From: a virus
DNA: 21,952 nt
IMG/VR virus record: IMGVR_UViG_3300007734_000472
Span: 1 to 21,952 of that record
Reading direction: 5' to 3' (one strand)
Part shown: positions 14,461 through 19,683 of the stretch, in pieces
Numbering within the stretch: position 1 is the first letter of the stretch
Layout of the letters: each line of letters opens with the position of its first letter
The notes under the pieces: generated by a model
Database searches by the model: none
Seen by the model: the letters and a program-made list of their open reading frames with translations, nothing else
What the model was told of the DNA's origin: nothing
Program-made: the position numbers and the translations under genes

Positions 14461-14952
14461 ATTAAAAAACTATTATACATATTATATTTCATTCCACTAC
14501 TATGTTATTCACAAAATATCATAATAGGAGATTCGCAAACACCTTATATTGATAAACATTCAGATAAGGTAGAAAAAGTAGAATCATTATGGAAAGCAGG
14601 AATAGGAGTTAAAAAATTAACTTCAATGGTTTTATATTACAAAACATCCCCTGAAATTAAAAATGTAATAATATGTATAGGAACAAATGATGCTTTTCAA
14701 AATCAAAACATCAAAGATTTATTCAAAATAGTTAAAAGAACTTTTCCAAATGCTACCATTTATGTAATAAAAGGATCATGGGGTTGGGGAAATAATAAAA
14801 GAATAACAAAACAGAAAGTAGATCAGTACTATAAAAAGTACGAACAACAAGGAGGAATCATAATTAATCCAGCAATAGGAAAGAATGAACCTCACAAAGA
14901 TCTACCAGTTTATAAAACAATAGGAAATAAATTAGATAATATTTTAAAATAA
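14461..14952 (+). CDS. Secreted SGNH/GDSL-family hydrolase, apparent ATT start
   Basis: 163 residues if read from ATT at 14461. The first residues (KKLLYILYFIPLLCYSQ) make a signal peptide; block I 'IIIGDSQTPY' carries the nucleophile Ser, 'IICIGTNDAF' is block III with Gly and Asn, and 'NEPHKDLPVY' may supply the catalytic His. SGNH enzymes are esterases or deacetylases acting on lipids, glycans or peptidoglycan. There is no ATG, GTG or TTG at the signal peptide; the first ATG (14626) would remove both export signal and catalytic Ser. The other copies of the upstream junction carry ATG, so a start mutation or in-frame readthrough of TAA from the upstream gene is possible. Confidence 0.65.
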   Translation: MKKLLYILYFIPLLCYSQNIIIGDSQTPYIDKHSDKVEKVESLWKAGIGVKKLTSMVLYYKTSPEIKNVIICIGTNDAFQNQNIKDLFKIVKRTFPNATIYVIKGSWGWGNNKRITKQKVDQYYKKYEQQGGIIINPAIGKNEPHKDLPVYKTIGNKLDNILK

Positions 14953-14964
14953 ATTAAAATATAG

Positions 14965-14995
14965 TTGGACTGGAATGGAAAAGTTCATATATTTA
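14965..14995 (+). promoter_or_regulatory. Promoter, TTG-N20-TATATTTA
   Basis: TTG 14965-14967, spacer of 20 nt ending TTCA, TATATTTA 14988-14995, then TATAAAG. Drives the 46-residue gene at 15015. Confidence 0.75.
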
Positions 14996-15014
14996 TATAA
15001 AGAAAGCAATTAAA

Positions 15015-15155
15015 ATGAAAGCAATTCAAAACATACATCAACTTAATAACCTAGCGCAGAGAGCCATTAGTATATGGTCGGATTCGTTATGCGGGGATGT
15101 TGTGTTTGGCTTTACGTATAATAACGAACCGAAACAAGGAGGTACCGAGGTATGA
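15015..15155 (+). CDS. Small hypothetical protein before terminator
   Basis: 46 residues, start 'MKAIQNIHQLNNLAQRAIS', end 'QGGTEV'. It has its own promoter (box ends 20 nt before the ATG) and is followed by a strong terminator, so it is a single-gene unit. The first codons resemble the leader ORF at 20793 (M-[KR]-A-I-Q). Function unknown. Confidence 0.6.
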   Translation: MKAIQNIHQLNNLAQRAISIWSDSLCGDVVFGFTYNNEPKQGGTEV

Positions 15156-15190
15156 TATGATATAGTATAAGATACATATTATAAGTAAGG

Positions 15191-15223
15191 TACCCGGATC
15201 AAAAAAAAGATTCGGGTTTTTTA
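15191..15223 (+). terminator. Rho-independent terminator
   Basis: ACCCGGATC (15192-15200) pairs with GATTCGGGT (15209-15217) with one G-T pair across an A8 loop, followed by a T run. It separates the 46-residue gene from the tRNA array. Confidence 0.88.
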
Positions 15224-15245
15224 TTAAAAAAAAGTTAAAAAAAAG

Positions 15246-15276
15246 TTGCCTAATAGAAAAAAAGATCATATCTTTA
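15246..15276 (+). promoter_or_regulatory. Promoter of tRNA array, TTG-N20-TATCTTTA
   Basis: TTG 15246-15248, 20-nt spacer, TATCTTTA 15269-15276, then GGTATAG. It lies right behind the terminator and 14 nt before the first tRNA-like element. Confidence 0.78.
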
Positions 15277-15290
15277 GGTATAGAAATAAA

Positions 15291-15411
15291 GGGGCGGTGG
15301 TAAACTGGTAAAGCACTCGGTCATAGAGATCGGGGAAGAGGTTCGATTCCTCGAAGTGGTTGGAAGACTACGAGTATGGTACTTTGCAGGTTCGAATCCT
15401 GCCTGCTCCAC
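15291..15411 (+). ncRNA. Over-length tRNA-like element (121 nt), first in the array
   Basis: GGGGCGG (15291-15297) pairs with CTGCTCC (15404-15410, two G-T pairs); a T arm GCAGG-TTCGAAT-CCTGC (15387-15403) precedes it. The core has a D-like segment (AAACTGGTAAAGC), a 7-bp stem with loop ATAGA (15316-15334), and a second T-arm-like hairpin (GAGG-TTCGATT-CCTC, 15338-15352). Two T arms in one element suggest fusion of two tRNA genes or a tRNA with an insertion. Confidence 0.45.
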
Positions 15412-15446
15412 GAAAAGAGTTCATTGACATATTGGATAAAGCAAAA

Positions 15447-15539
15447 GGAGAAGTAAGCCGAAAGATTCCGGGTAGCGGCGGCCGTCTTGAAAACGGAGGG
15501 TCTCAAAAGGATGTGCAGGTTCGAATCCTGTCTTCTCCG
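15447..15539 (+). tRNA. tRNA-Ser(TGA)
   Basis: Acceptor GGAGAAG/CTTCTCC, D stem GCCG/CGGC, anticodon loop CTTGAAA on a 4-bp stem, long variable arm, T loop TTCGAAT, discriminator G. No encoded CCA. Confidence 0.88.
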
Positions 15540-15545
15540 CAATAT

Positions 15546-15617
15546 TGGCTTATAGTGTAACGGTTAGCACAAAACACTTTGACTGTTTTAGTCTAGGTTC
15601 GAATCCTGGTAAGCCAA
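15546..15617 (+). tRNA. tRNA-Gln(TTG)
   Basis: Acceptor TGGCTTA/TAAGCCA, anticodon stem AAACA/TGTTT with loop CTTTGAC, T loop TTCGAAT, discriminator A. Confidence 0.92.
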
Positions 15618-15835
15618 CAAATAATTACAAGTATTGAAAGCACAGCCCAACACCTGATCAGTAAGTAGGCCTGTAAGTAAAGAAAGTATTATCAGTAAGT
15701 AGTGGAGAAATCCATATGGAGAAAACGATGCAAGACATGAGTACAGGGAACCAGCCCGATGGCTCTGCTTACGAAATTTAAAAATGTAGTTCTGAGGTGG
15801 GCGAGCTCTACAATAAAAAAGCAATCCCTCTACCA
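15618..15835 (+). other. Intervening sequence with repeats, no gene seen
   Basis: Contains a repeated ATCAGTAAGTAG (near 15659 and 15690), the palindrome TCCATATGGA, and an AGCC/GGCT hairpin near 15755. CCTCTAC (15827-15833) can pair with GTAGAGG (15842-15848), inside the next tRNA, and might affect its folding. No tRNA or ORF was identified. Confidence 0.35.
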
Positions 15836-15911
15836 CTGGTAGTAGAGGAGTCCGGTTTATCTCGCTGGCCTTGGACGCTAGAGCACGCAGGTTCGAATCC
15901 TGCCTACCAGA
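15836..15911 (+). tRNA. tRNA-Pro(TGG)
   Basis: Acceptor CTGGTAG/CTACCAG, D loop with GG, anticodon stem CTGGC/GCTAG with loop CTTGGAC, T arm GCAGG/CCTGC with TTCGAAT. Confidence 0.92.
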
Positions 15912-15969
15912 CGAGTGAGACTGTTACTAATTTATAGAACTATAGAGTGTTTGCATAGAATTAGATTTT

Positions 15970-16040
15970 GCCCTCTAGGCTTTAAAGTGAAGCACGATAC
16001 TTTTAATATCGGGAAGAAGGAGCATTACCTTCAGGGGGTA
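15970..16040 (+). tRNA. tRNA-Lys(TTT) with AGC-type T loop
   Basis: Acceptor GCCCTCT/AGGGGGT, D stem GCT/AGC, anticodon stem CGATA/TATCG with loop CTTTTAA, T stem GAAGG/CCTTC. The T loop is AGCATTA, not TTCRANN, and the D loop (TTAAAGTGA) lacks GG. All stems pair, so this is a coherent variant rather than decay. Confidence 0.85.
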
Positions 16041-16045
16041 CAAAA

Positions 16046-16141
16046 GCTACATACACAACCTTACAATCTCTCAGTTAAAAGCTGTTGTAAGATCAAGTAA
16101 TAAGCCAATATGCTTATTAGTTGTGATTAGGTGTAGCACCA
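16046..16141 (+). ncRNA. Structured RNA with tRNA-like acceptor and ACCA 3' end
   Basis: GCTACAT (16046-16052) pairs with GTGTAGC (16131-16137), followed by ACCA (16138-16141). Inside, CACAAC (16054-16059) pairs with GTTGTG (16120-16125), enclosing CTTACAA/TTGTAAG (16060-16066, 16085-16091) and TAATAAGC/GCTTATTA (16098-16105, 16112-16119). There is no T arm and no anticodon arm, so it is not an ordinary tRNA. It abuts tRNA-Val. No known family recognised. Confidence 0.65.
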
Positions 16142-16212
16142 GCCTCGTTGGCGTAATGGTAGCGTATTTGTTTTACATGCAAAGGGCAGTGGTTCGATTC
16201 CACTACGAGGTA
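16142..16212 (+). tRNA. tRNA-Val(TAC)
   Basis: Acceptor GCCTCGT/ACGAGGT, D stem GCGT/GCGT, anticodon stem TTTGT/GCAAA with loop TTTACAT, T arm AGTGG/CCACT with TTCGATT. Confidence 0.92.
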
Positions 16213-16217
16213 CAAAA

Positions 16218-16299
16218 GGGTAGCAAAAGTCGTTCGGATACGGCAGCCGGTCTGTAAAATCGGTCTCTAAAGGGAGTGGTTCGAGTCCACTGCTGCCCA
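16218..16299 (+). tRNA. tRNA-Tyr(GTA)
   Basis: Acceptor GGGTAGC/GCTGCCC, D stem GTCG/CGGC, anticodon stem CCGGT/ATCGG with loop CTGTAAA, class II variable arm, T loop TTCGAGT. Four A residues rather than two join acceptor and D stems. Confidence 0.92.
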
Positions 16300-16323
16300 C
16301 TGTAGACTTTTTGAAAAGTTAGC

Positions 16324-16338
16324 CTATTTATAATAAAG
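16324..16338 (+). promoter_or_regulatory. CTATTTATAATAAAG motif before the second GIY-YIG gene
   Basis: Identical to 3007-3021, before the first GIY-YIG gene. The two 15-base strings lie 12 and 8 nt from their start codons. A phage-specific (possibly late) promoter element is likely; not proven. Confidence 0.5.
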
Positions 16339-16345
16339 AATAGAT

Positions 16346-17002
16346 ATGGCTAACATCAAAAAGAATAAAAGATTTCATTTCATCTATAGGACTACAAATC
16401 TTATAAATGGAAGATATTACCTGGGAATGCATTCAACTAACCGTATAGATGATGGTTACTTGGGAAGTGGCAAGAGGTTGTACTATGAATTAAATAAGTA
16501 CGGTAGAAACAATTTTAAATTTGAAATACTGGAGCAATTTAATTCAAGAGAAGAATTAGTTCAAGCTGAGATAAATTTAATAACAGAACAGGATTTAAAA
16601 AATCCAAACTGTTTAAATTTAAAATCAGGAGGAGAAGGAGGATTTTCAAAAGAAATTCAAAAAATAGGATCTTTAGCAGGAAACCTAGAGAAAACAAGAC
16701 TAATGAAAGAAGATCCAGCATACAGAGCTAGGATAGTAAGAATGATCTCAGAAAACATGAAGAGACAATTTGCAGAGGGAAAACGAACATCGTTTAATGT
16801 AGGGCAGTGGATAGGGAAAAAGCATTCGGAAGAGACTAAGAAAAAGATAGGAGTAGCAAATTCAACTAACCAAAAAGGTGAGAACAATTCACAATTTGGA
16901 AAATGCTGGATTACGAATGAAGTTGAAAATAAGAAAATATACAAAGGAGATTCAATCCCAGAAGGATGGAGATTGGGACGAGTAATAGCAAAAGGGGATT
17001 AA
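16346..17002 (+). CDS. GIY-YIG homing endonuclease within the tRNA array
   Basis: 218 residues. GIY-YIG domain at residues 10-100 ('HFIYRTTNLING', 'YYLGMHS'), a NUMOD3-type helical DNA-binding motif near 153-172 ('GKKHSEETKKKIGVANS'), and a C-terminal 'FGKCWITNEVENKKIYKG' ... 'PEGWRLGR' module common in phage homing nucleases (Seg-like). Placement inside a tRNA cluster parallels segB of T4. The stop codon lies within tRNA-Phe, whose acceptor begins at 16994, so mRNA 3' processing by tRNA maturation would cut into the coding end. Only distantly similar to the gene at 3033. Confidence 0.9.
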   Translation: MANIKKNKRFHFIYRTTNLINGRYYLGMHSTNRIDDGYLGSGKRLYYELNKYGRNNFKFEILEQFNSREELVQAEINLITEQDLKNPNCLNLKSGGEGGFSKEIQKIGSLAGNLEKTRLMKEDPAYRARIVRMISENMKRQFAEGKRTSFNVGQWIGKKHSEETKKKIGVANSTNQKGENNSQFGKCWITNEVENKKIYKGDSIPEGWRLGRVIAKGD

Positions 17003-17066
17003 GCTAATCTAGTGAAAGCGCATGGTTGAAGCCCATGAGAGACAGGAGCGTAACCTGTAATCCCCA
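16994..17066 (+). tRNA. tRNA-Phe(GAA) with AGC-type T loop
   Basis: Acceptor GGGGATT/AATCCCC, D stem GCT/AGC, anticodon stem CATGG/CCATG with loop TTGAAGC, T stem ACAGG/CCTGT with loop AGCGTAA. The D loop has TAGTGA and no GG. The first 9 nt overlap the end of the GIY-YIG gene. Confidence 0.85.
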
Positions 17067-17144
17067 CGTAAGTCGCTGAAACCTTAAAACTGGCGAAATT
17101 CAAATAAGTAAGTATTAGGTGACTGTTCGGAGAGACGGATAATT

Positions 17145-17216
17145 GGACTTGTAGCTCAGAGGAAGAGCGTTTGCCTGTTAAGCAAAGGGTCGGGATTTCG
17201 AAATTCCCCAAGTCCG
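17145..17216 (+). tRNA. tRNA-Asn(GTT)
   Basis: Acceptor GGACTTG/CAAGTCC, D arm TAGCTCAGAGGAAGAGC, anticodon stem TTTGC/GCAAA with loop CTGTTAA, T loop TTCGAAA, discriminator G. Confidence 0.92.
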
Positions 17217-17225
17217 CAATTAAAT

Positions 17226-17379
17226 GTTCGTATAGATGTGCTGTGGATACGCAGGAAACACATCGAGTGGGTTAGTGATGGTAGTAGGTACACAACACTC
17301 CTTAATACTAGGATTGGAGCGAAGAGTTGATGCATACTGCAAGTAGTTAACAAGGCTGGTTCGATTCCAGTTACGGGCG
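17226..17379 (+). ncRNA. Over-length tRNA-like element (154 nt)
   Basis: The T arm GCTGG-TTCGATT-CCAGT (17355-17371) and TACGGGC (17372-17378) form a tRNA 3' end. Its only good acceptor partner upstream is GTTCGTA (17226-17232, two G-T pairs), followed by T-A and a 6-bp GATGTG/CACATC stem (17235-17240 with 17259-17264). A further CTCC/GGAG hairpin lies at 17298-17319. No clear anticodon arm. The pairing could occur by chance more easily than for the 13467 element. Confidence 0.4.
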
Positions 17380-17384
17380 CAATT

Positions 17385-17456
17385 GCTCCTATAGTAGAAT
17401 GGTTAGCACACATCTCTGATAAGGATGAAATCAAGGTTCAATTCCTTGTAGGAGTA
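17385..17456 (+). tRNA. tRNA-Ile(GAT)
   Basis: Acceptor GCTCCTA/TAGGAGT, anticodon stem CATCT/GGATG with loop CTGATAA, T arm CAAGG/CCTTG with TTCAATT. Confidence 0.92.
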
Positions 17457-17462
17457 CAAAAT

Positions 17463-17547
17463 GGAAAGTATATCAACTAGGAGTTGAGACCGCTTGCTAA
17501 GCGAATCGTGCGTTAATTCGCATGGGGTTCGATACCTCTGCTTTCCT
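17463..17547 (+). tRNA. tRNA-Ser(GCT)
   Basis: Acceptor GGAAAGT/GCTTTCC, D stem TCAAC/GTTGA, loop TTGCTAA on a 3-bp core stem, long variable arm TGCG/CGCA, T loop TTCGATA. The discriminator would be T, unusual for Ser. Confidence 0.78.
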
Positions 17548-17676
17548 CTTAAAAACCTATTCCCTGTCCTCACAAAGCATCTAAGGAATGCAGGAGTAGA
17601 AAGTACGTTCGGGGCCATGCGGTAAGACGCCGTAAAATCTAAAGTACAAAGATAAGTTAATGGGTTCTTATCAACT
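17548..17676 (+). other. Intervening sequence with hairpins, no tRNA identified
   Basis: ATTCC/GGAAT encloses 17566-17588, a CGGT/GCCG hairpin lies near 17620-17632, and GATAAG/CTTATC (17651-17672) forms a 6-bp hairpin immediately before the next tRNA. No ORF. Confidence 0.35.
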
Positions 17677-17745
17677 ACCGACTTGATCTAGGATCGAGGA
17701 TATCTCATAAGTATTCTCAGCCAGGAGCATAACCTGGAGTCGGTA
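17677..17745 (+). tRNA. tRNA(CAT), Met or Ile2, with AGC-type T loop
   Basis: Acceptor ACCGACT/AGTCGGT (perfect), T stem CCAGG/CCTGG with loop AGCATAA, anticodon loop CTCATAA on GATAT/GTATT. The D arm is short (two or three pairs). One of three CAT tRNAs here, so it may be elongator Met, initiator, or lysidine-type Ile. Confidence 0.72.
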
Positions 17746-17804
17746 CTGCATCTCCCAAGGGAGAAGGCTCTGGTTGACGATCTGACCTTATAGATCGTAA
17801 CATG

Positions 17805-17877
17805 GTGATTGTAGCTGAATTGGTAAAGCGTCTGATTGTGGTTCAGGAGATTGTGGGTTCGAGTCCCATCTTTCACA
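17805..17877 (+). tRNA. tRNA-His(GTG)
   Basis: Acceptor GTGATTG/CTTTCAC with two T-T mismatches, preceded by G (position -1 of tRNA-His at 17804). D stem GCT/AGC, anticodon stem TCTGA/TCAGG with loop TTGTGGT, T arm GTGGG/CCCAT. In the gap upstream two strong hairpins occur (TCTCC/GGAGA 17752-17765; ACGATCT/AGATCGT 17777-17798). Confidence 0.85.
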
Positions 17878-17883
17878 CTTAAT

Positions 17884-17963
17884 ATCCCTGTGATGAAACT
17901 GGTAAACATGCAGGACTTAAAATTCTGTGCTTAGGCTTGTGGGTTCGACTCCCACCAGGGATA
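17884..17963 (+). tRNA. tRNA-Leu(TAA)
   Basis: Acceptor ATCCCTG/CAGGGAT, anticodon stem CAGGA/TTCTG with loop CTTAAAA, T arm GTGGG/CCCAC with TTCGACT. Confidence 0.92.
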
Positions 17964-17968
17964 CAAAT

Positions 17969-18040
17969 GGTCTTATAGTTTAATTGGAAAAACTTATCGC
18001 TACGAACGATAGAACAAAGGTTCGACTCCTTTTAAGACTT
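17969..18040 (+). tRNA. tRNA-Arg(ACG)
   Basis: Acceptor GGTCTTA/TAAGACT, D loop with GG, anticodon stem TATCG/CGATA with loop CTACGAA, T arm AAAGG/CCTTT with TTCGACT. A34 would need deamination to inosine. Confidence 0.9.
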
Positions 18041-18041
18041 C

Positions 18042-18180
18042 AAAATATAATTACAAAGCGTAGGTAAGAAGACGTGGAGAGACGTTGCGCAAGGGTACAC
18101 ACTTAGCATCTCTATTATGGTGTGTGAAGCACTGAGCAATCAGAAACCAGATTCCTGATAAAACTTACTAATTATATTTT
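18042..18180 (+). ncRNA. Large cloverleaf-like structured RNA closed by a 12-bp stem
   Basis: AAAATATAATTA (18042-18053) pairs perfectly with TAATTATATTTT (18169-18180). Three arms lie inside: GCGTA/TTGCGC-type stem at 18058-18090 with an inner CGT/ACG hairpin; ACACAC/GTGTGT at 18097-18125; ATCAG/CTGAT-type stem at 18139-18159. No T arm, no anticodon. Fills the gap between tRNA-Arg(ACG) and tRNA-Arg(TCT). Unknown family. Confidence 0.6.
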
Positions 18181-18184
18181 ACTT

Positions 18185-18256
18185 GCCCTATTAGTTAAAC
18201 GGATATAACGAATCTCTTCTAAAGATTAATTCTAGGTTCGATTCCTGGATGGGGTA
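18185..18256 (+). tRNA. tRNA-Arg(TCT)
   Basis: Acceptor GCCCTAT/ATGGGGT, anticodon stem AATCT/AGATT with loop CTTCTAA, T arm CTAGG/CCTGG with TTCGATT. Confidence 0.92.
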
Positions 18257-18333
18257 CAAAAAAATCGCATGGATAGACAGATGATTATTTCAAAAGAGCT
18301 ATTAAAGAAGTCTGATCAACTTTGGTAGAGTAA

Positions 18334-18420
18334 GCGATACTCTGCAAATGCGTTCCGCAGACAAGGTGTCGGTACGGTCTCCAAAACTGTTACGGCTGGG
18401 TTCGATTCCTAGGGTTCGCG
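18334..18420 (+). tRNA. tRNA-Trp(CCA), aberrant acceptor side
   Basis: Anticodon stem ACGGT/ACTGT with loop CTCCAAA, D stem CCG/CGG with AAGGT loop, T arm CTGGG/CCTAG, 3' acceptor GGTTCGC and discriminator G are clear. The 5' acceptor strand is not: the best is GCGATAC (18334-18340, two mismatches), which leaves a TCTGC/GCAGA hairpin (18341-18361) competing with the D stem. The anticodon assignment is firm; the 5' end is not. Confidence 0.65.
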
Positions 18421-18455
18421 CAATAGAAAAATTGTTTCATTTAAAAATTAAAATC

Positions 18456-18962
18456 ATGAGTAAGTACCAAAGAACACTGGTAATTGATTCAAGCTTTATG
18501 GCAAGATCCATTATCTCTACCGAAAGAGCTTTCGTGATTTCGTATAAGGGTAATGCAGAAGTTATAGCTGAACATCCAGAAACATTCGGATTAGTAAATC
18601 CAAAACTAGAAATTTTTAAACCTTCAATCATTAGGGTTTACAAATACGTAAAACAAAACATTCAGAAAGTTCCTCTAACAAGAGAAAACATTTATCGAAG
18701 AGATAATTACGAATGTGTTTATTGTGGATCAAGCTACATCAAGTCACTAACACTTGACCATGTCATACCGCAATCAAAAGGTGGAGAAAATGCTTGGGAT
18801 AATTTAGTAACAGCTTGTAGAAGTTGCAATTCAGAAAAAGCAGATTTAACTCTGGAGGAATATGGTAAAGAAATAGTAGAGCCAAAAAGACCTCATTATC
18901 TGATGCTGATGAAACAACTAACACACATCCCAGTGGAGTGGGAAAAGTTTTTATTTTTCTAA
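18456..18962 (+). CDS. HNH endonuclease
   Basis: 168 residues from the ATG at 18456. The frame is open further upstream, but that part lies in tRNA-Trp. CXXC zinc ribbons at C87/C90 and C121/C124 flank the HNH core: D101-H102 ('LTLDHVIPQSKGG') and N116 ('WDNLV'). The whole protein, with 'ERAFVISYKGNAEVI' and the end 'RPHYLMLMKQL', matches a compact HNH family common in bacterial chromosomes, so it may be a host-derived or mobile nuclease. No NUMOD module is seen. It interrupts the tRNA array. Confidence 0.9.
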   Translation: MSKYQRTLVIDSSFMARSIISTERAFVISYKGNAEVIAEHPETFGLVNPKLEIFKPSIIRVYKYVKQNIQKVPLTRENIYRRDNYECVYCGSSYIKSLTLDHVIPQSKGGENAWDNLVTACRSCNSEKADLTLEEYGKEIVEPKRPHYLMLMKQLTHIPVEWEKFLFF

Positions 18963-18970
18963 CAAAAAGT

Positions 18971-19001
18971 TTGGATATTAAAAATATTGTTCGTATATTT
19001 A
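18971..19001 (+). promoter_or_regulatory. Promoter, TTG-N20-TATATTTA
   Basis: TTG 18971-18973, 20-nt spacer ending TTCG, TATATTTA 18994-19001, then AGTATAAG. Nearly identical over about 45 bp to the promoter at 19403-19433, which suggests a duplication around the gene between them. Confidence 0.8.
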
Positions 19002-19020
19002 AGTATAAGAAAAAATAGTT

Positions 19021-19413
19021 ATGGAAAAAGAATTTGTACCTTACGAACAAGCATTAGCTTTAAAAGAATTAAGAATTGGAAATTTAATTTATAAGGTATA
19101 TCCTGATGGAGAAGAAATTATAGAAGTAGAAAAAATATCAAAAAACTATATAAACAATCTGAACATTTCAGGAATTAAACCTATTCCATTGAACAAAGAA
19201 CTGTTCTTGAAGTTTGGGTTTAATGAAAGAGGGGTGAATTATACTAAATTTTTAGAGGAAGGTATAGAGTTTATAATATGGGATTGCAATGGAATCTTCA
19301 TTGAAGATAAAAATGGTGTTCGTATTAAATATGTCCACCAACTTCAAAATCTTTTTTTCTGTTTAAGAGGAAAGGAACTAACAATTAAAATTAAAAAAAA
19401 GTTTGGATATTAG
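19021..19413 (+). CDS. Conserved phage protein (FVPYEQALALKEL / VHQLQNL family)
   Basis: 130 residues. The N-terminal 'FVPYEQALALKEL' and C-terminal 'YVHQLQNLFFCLRGKELTI' are signatures of a small protein common in Bacteroidetes phages and prophages, with an 'IPLNKELFLKFGF' segment between. Function unknown. Promoters flank it on both sides; the downstream one begins in its last codons (KKFGY), so it looks like a mobile unit that brought or duplicated the promoter. Confidence 0.75.
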   Translation: MEKEFVPYEQALALKELRIGNLIYKVYPDGEEIIEVEKISKNYINNLNISGIKPIPLNKELFLKFGFNERGVNYTKFLEEGIEFIIWDCNGIFIEDKNGVRIKYVHQLQNLFFCLRGKELTIKIKKKFGY

Positions 19414-19433
19414 AAAATAAGTTCGTATATTTA
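19403..19433 (+). promoter_or_regulatory. Promoter of second tRNA block, TTG-N20-TATATTTA
   Basis: TTG 19403-19405, 20-nt spacer ending TTCG, TATATTTA 19426-19433, then AGTATAAG. Its TTG lies inside the preceding gene. Transcription would begin near 19440, just before the T-arm-first RNA element. Confidence 0.8.
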
Positions 19434-19454
19434 AGTATAAGAAAGAAATTAAAA

Positions 19455-19551
19455 TAGTAGGACGTTGGTTCGATTCCAACAAACGTAATCGTGATGACCA
19501 AGTTTTAGCTGCAATGGTAGAGCAACTATTTTAATATTAAATCACCTACTA
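19455..19551 (+). ncRNA. tRNA-like element with T arm upstream of D arm (candidate permuted tRNA)
   Basis: TAGTAGG (19455-19461) pairs with CCTACTA (19545-19551). Inside, in this order: a perfect T arm GTTGG-TTCGATT-CCAAC (19464-19480), AAAC (19481-19484) pairing with GTTT (19502-19505), then a canonical D arm beginning TAGCTGCAATGGTAGAGC (19506-19523) and an AT-rich ATAT-loop hairpin. The promoter ends 22 nt upstream and is preceded by a coding gene, so no 5' tRNA half can precede the T arm. No anticodon can be assigned with confidence. Confidence 0.4.
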
Positions 19552-19613
19552 CGTAACCAACCGGTAAAAGAAAATGGACACGTACTGTCTGGCAGGTCAG
19601 GCTAGGTGAATAG

Positions 19614-19683
19614 GGGCAGGATGGTTATGGAGACCGGCGGGATTGCAAACTCCGCAGAGCAAGTTCGATTCTTGCCTTGCCCT
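19614..19683 (+). tRNA. tRNA-Cys(GCA)
   Basis: Acceptor GGGCAGG/CTTGCCC, D stem GGT/ACC, anticodon loop TTGCAAA, T arm GCAAG/CTTGC with TTCGATT, discriminator T as expected for Cys. Confidence 0.9.

Noticed and set aside
15360-15560. Open frame through tRNA-like element and tRNA-Ser.
   Set aside because: It spans structured RNA genes with canonical T arms; no start context and composition differs from real genes here.
15618-15720. ATCAGTAAGTAG repeats as a CRISPR array or origin iterons.
   Set aside because: Only two clear copies with unequal spacing and no spacer-repeat pattern.
18348-18455. N-terminal extension of the HNH protein in the open frame upstream of 18456.
   Set aside because: These codons lie in tRNA-Trp and lack similarity to the family; MSKYQRTLVID is a natural N-terminus.
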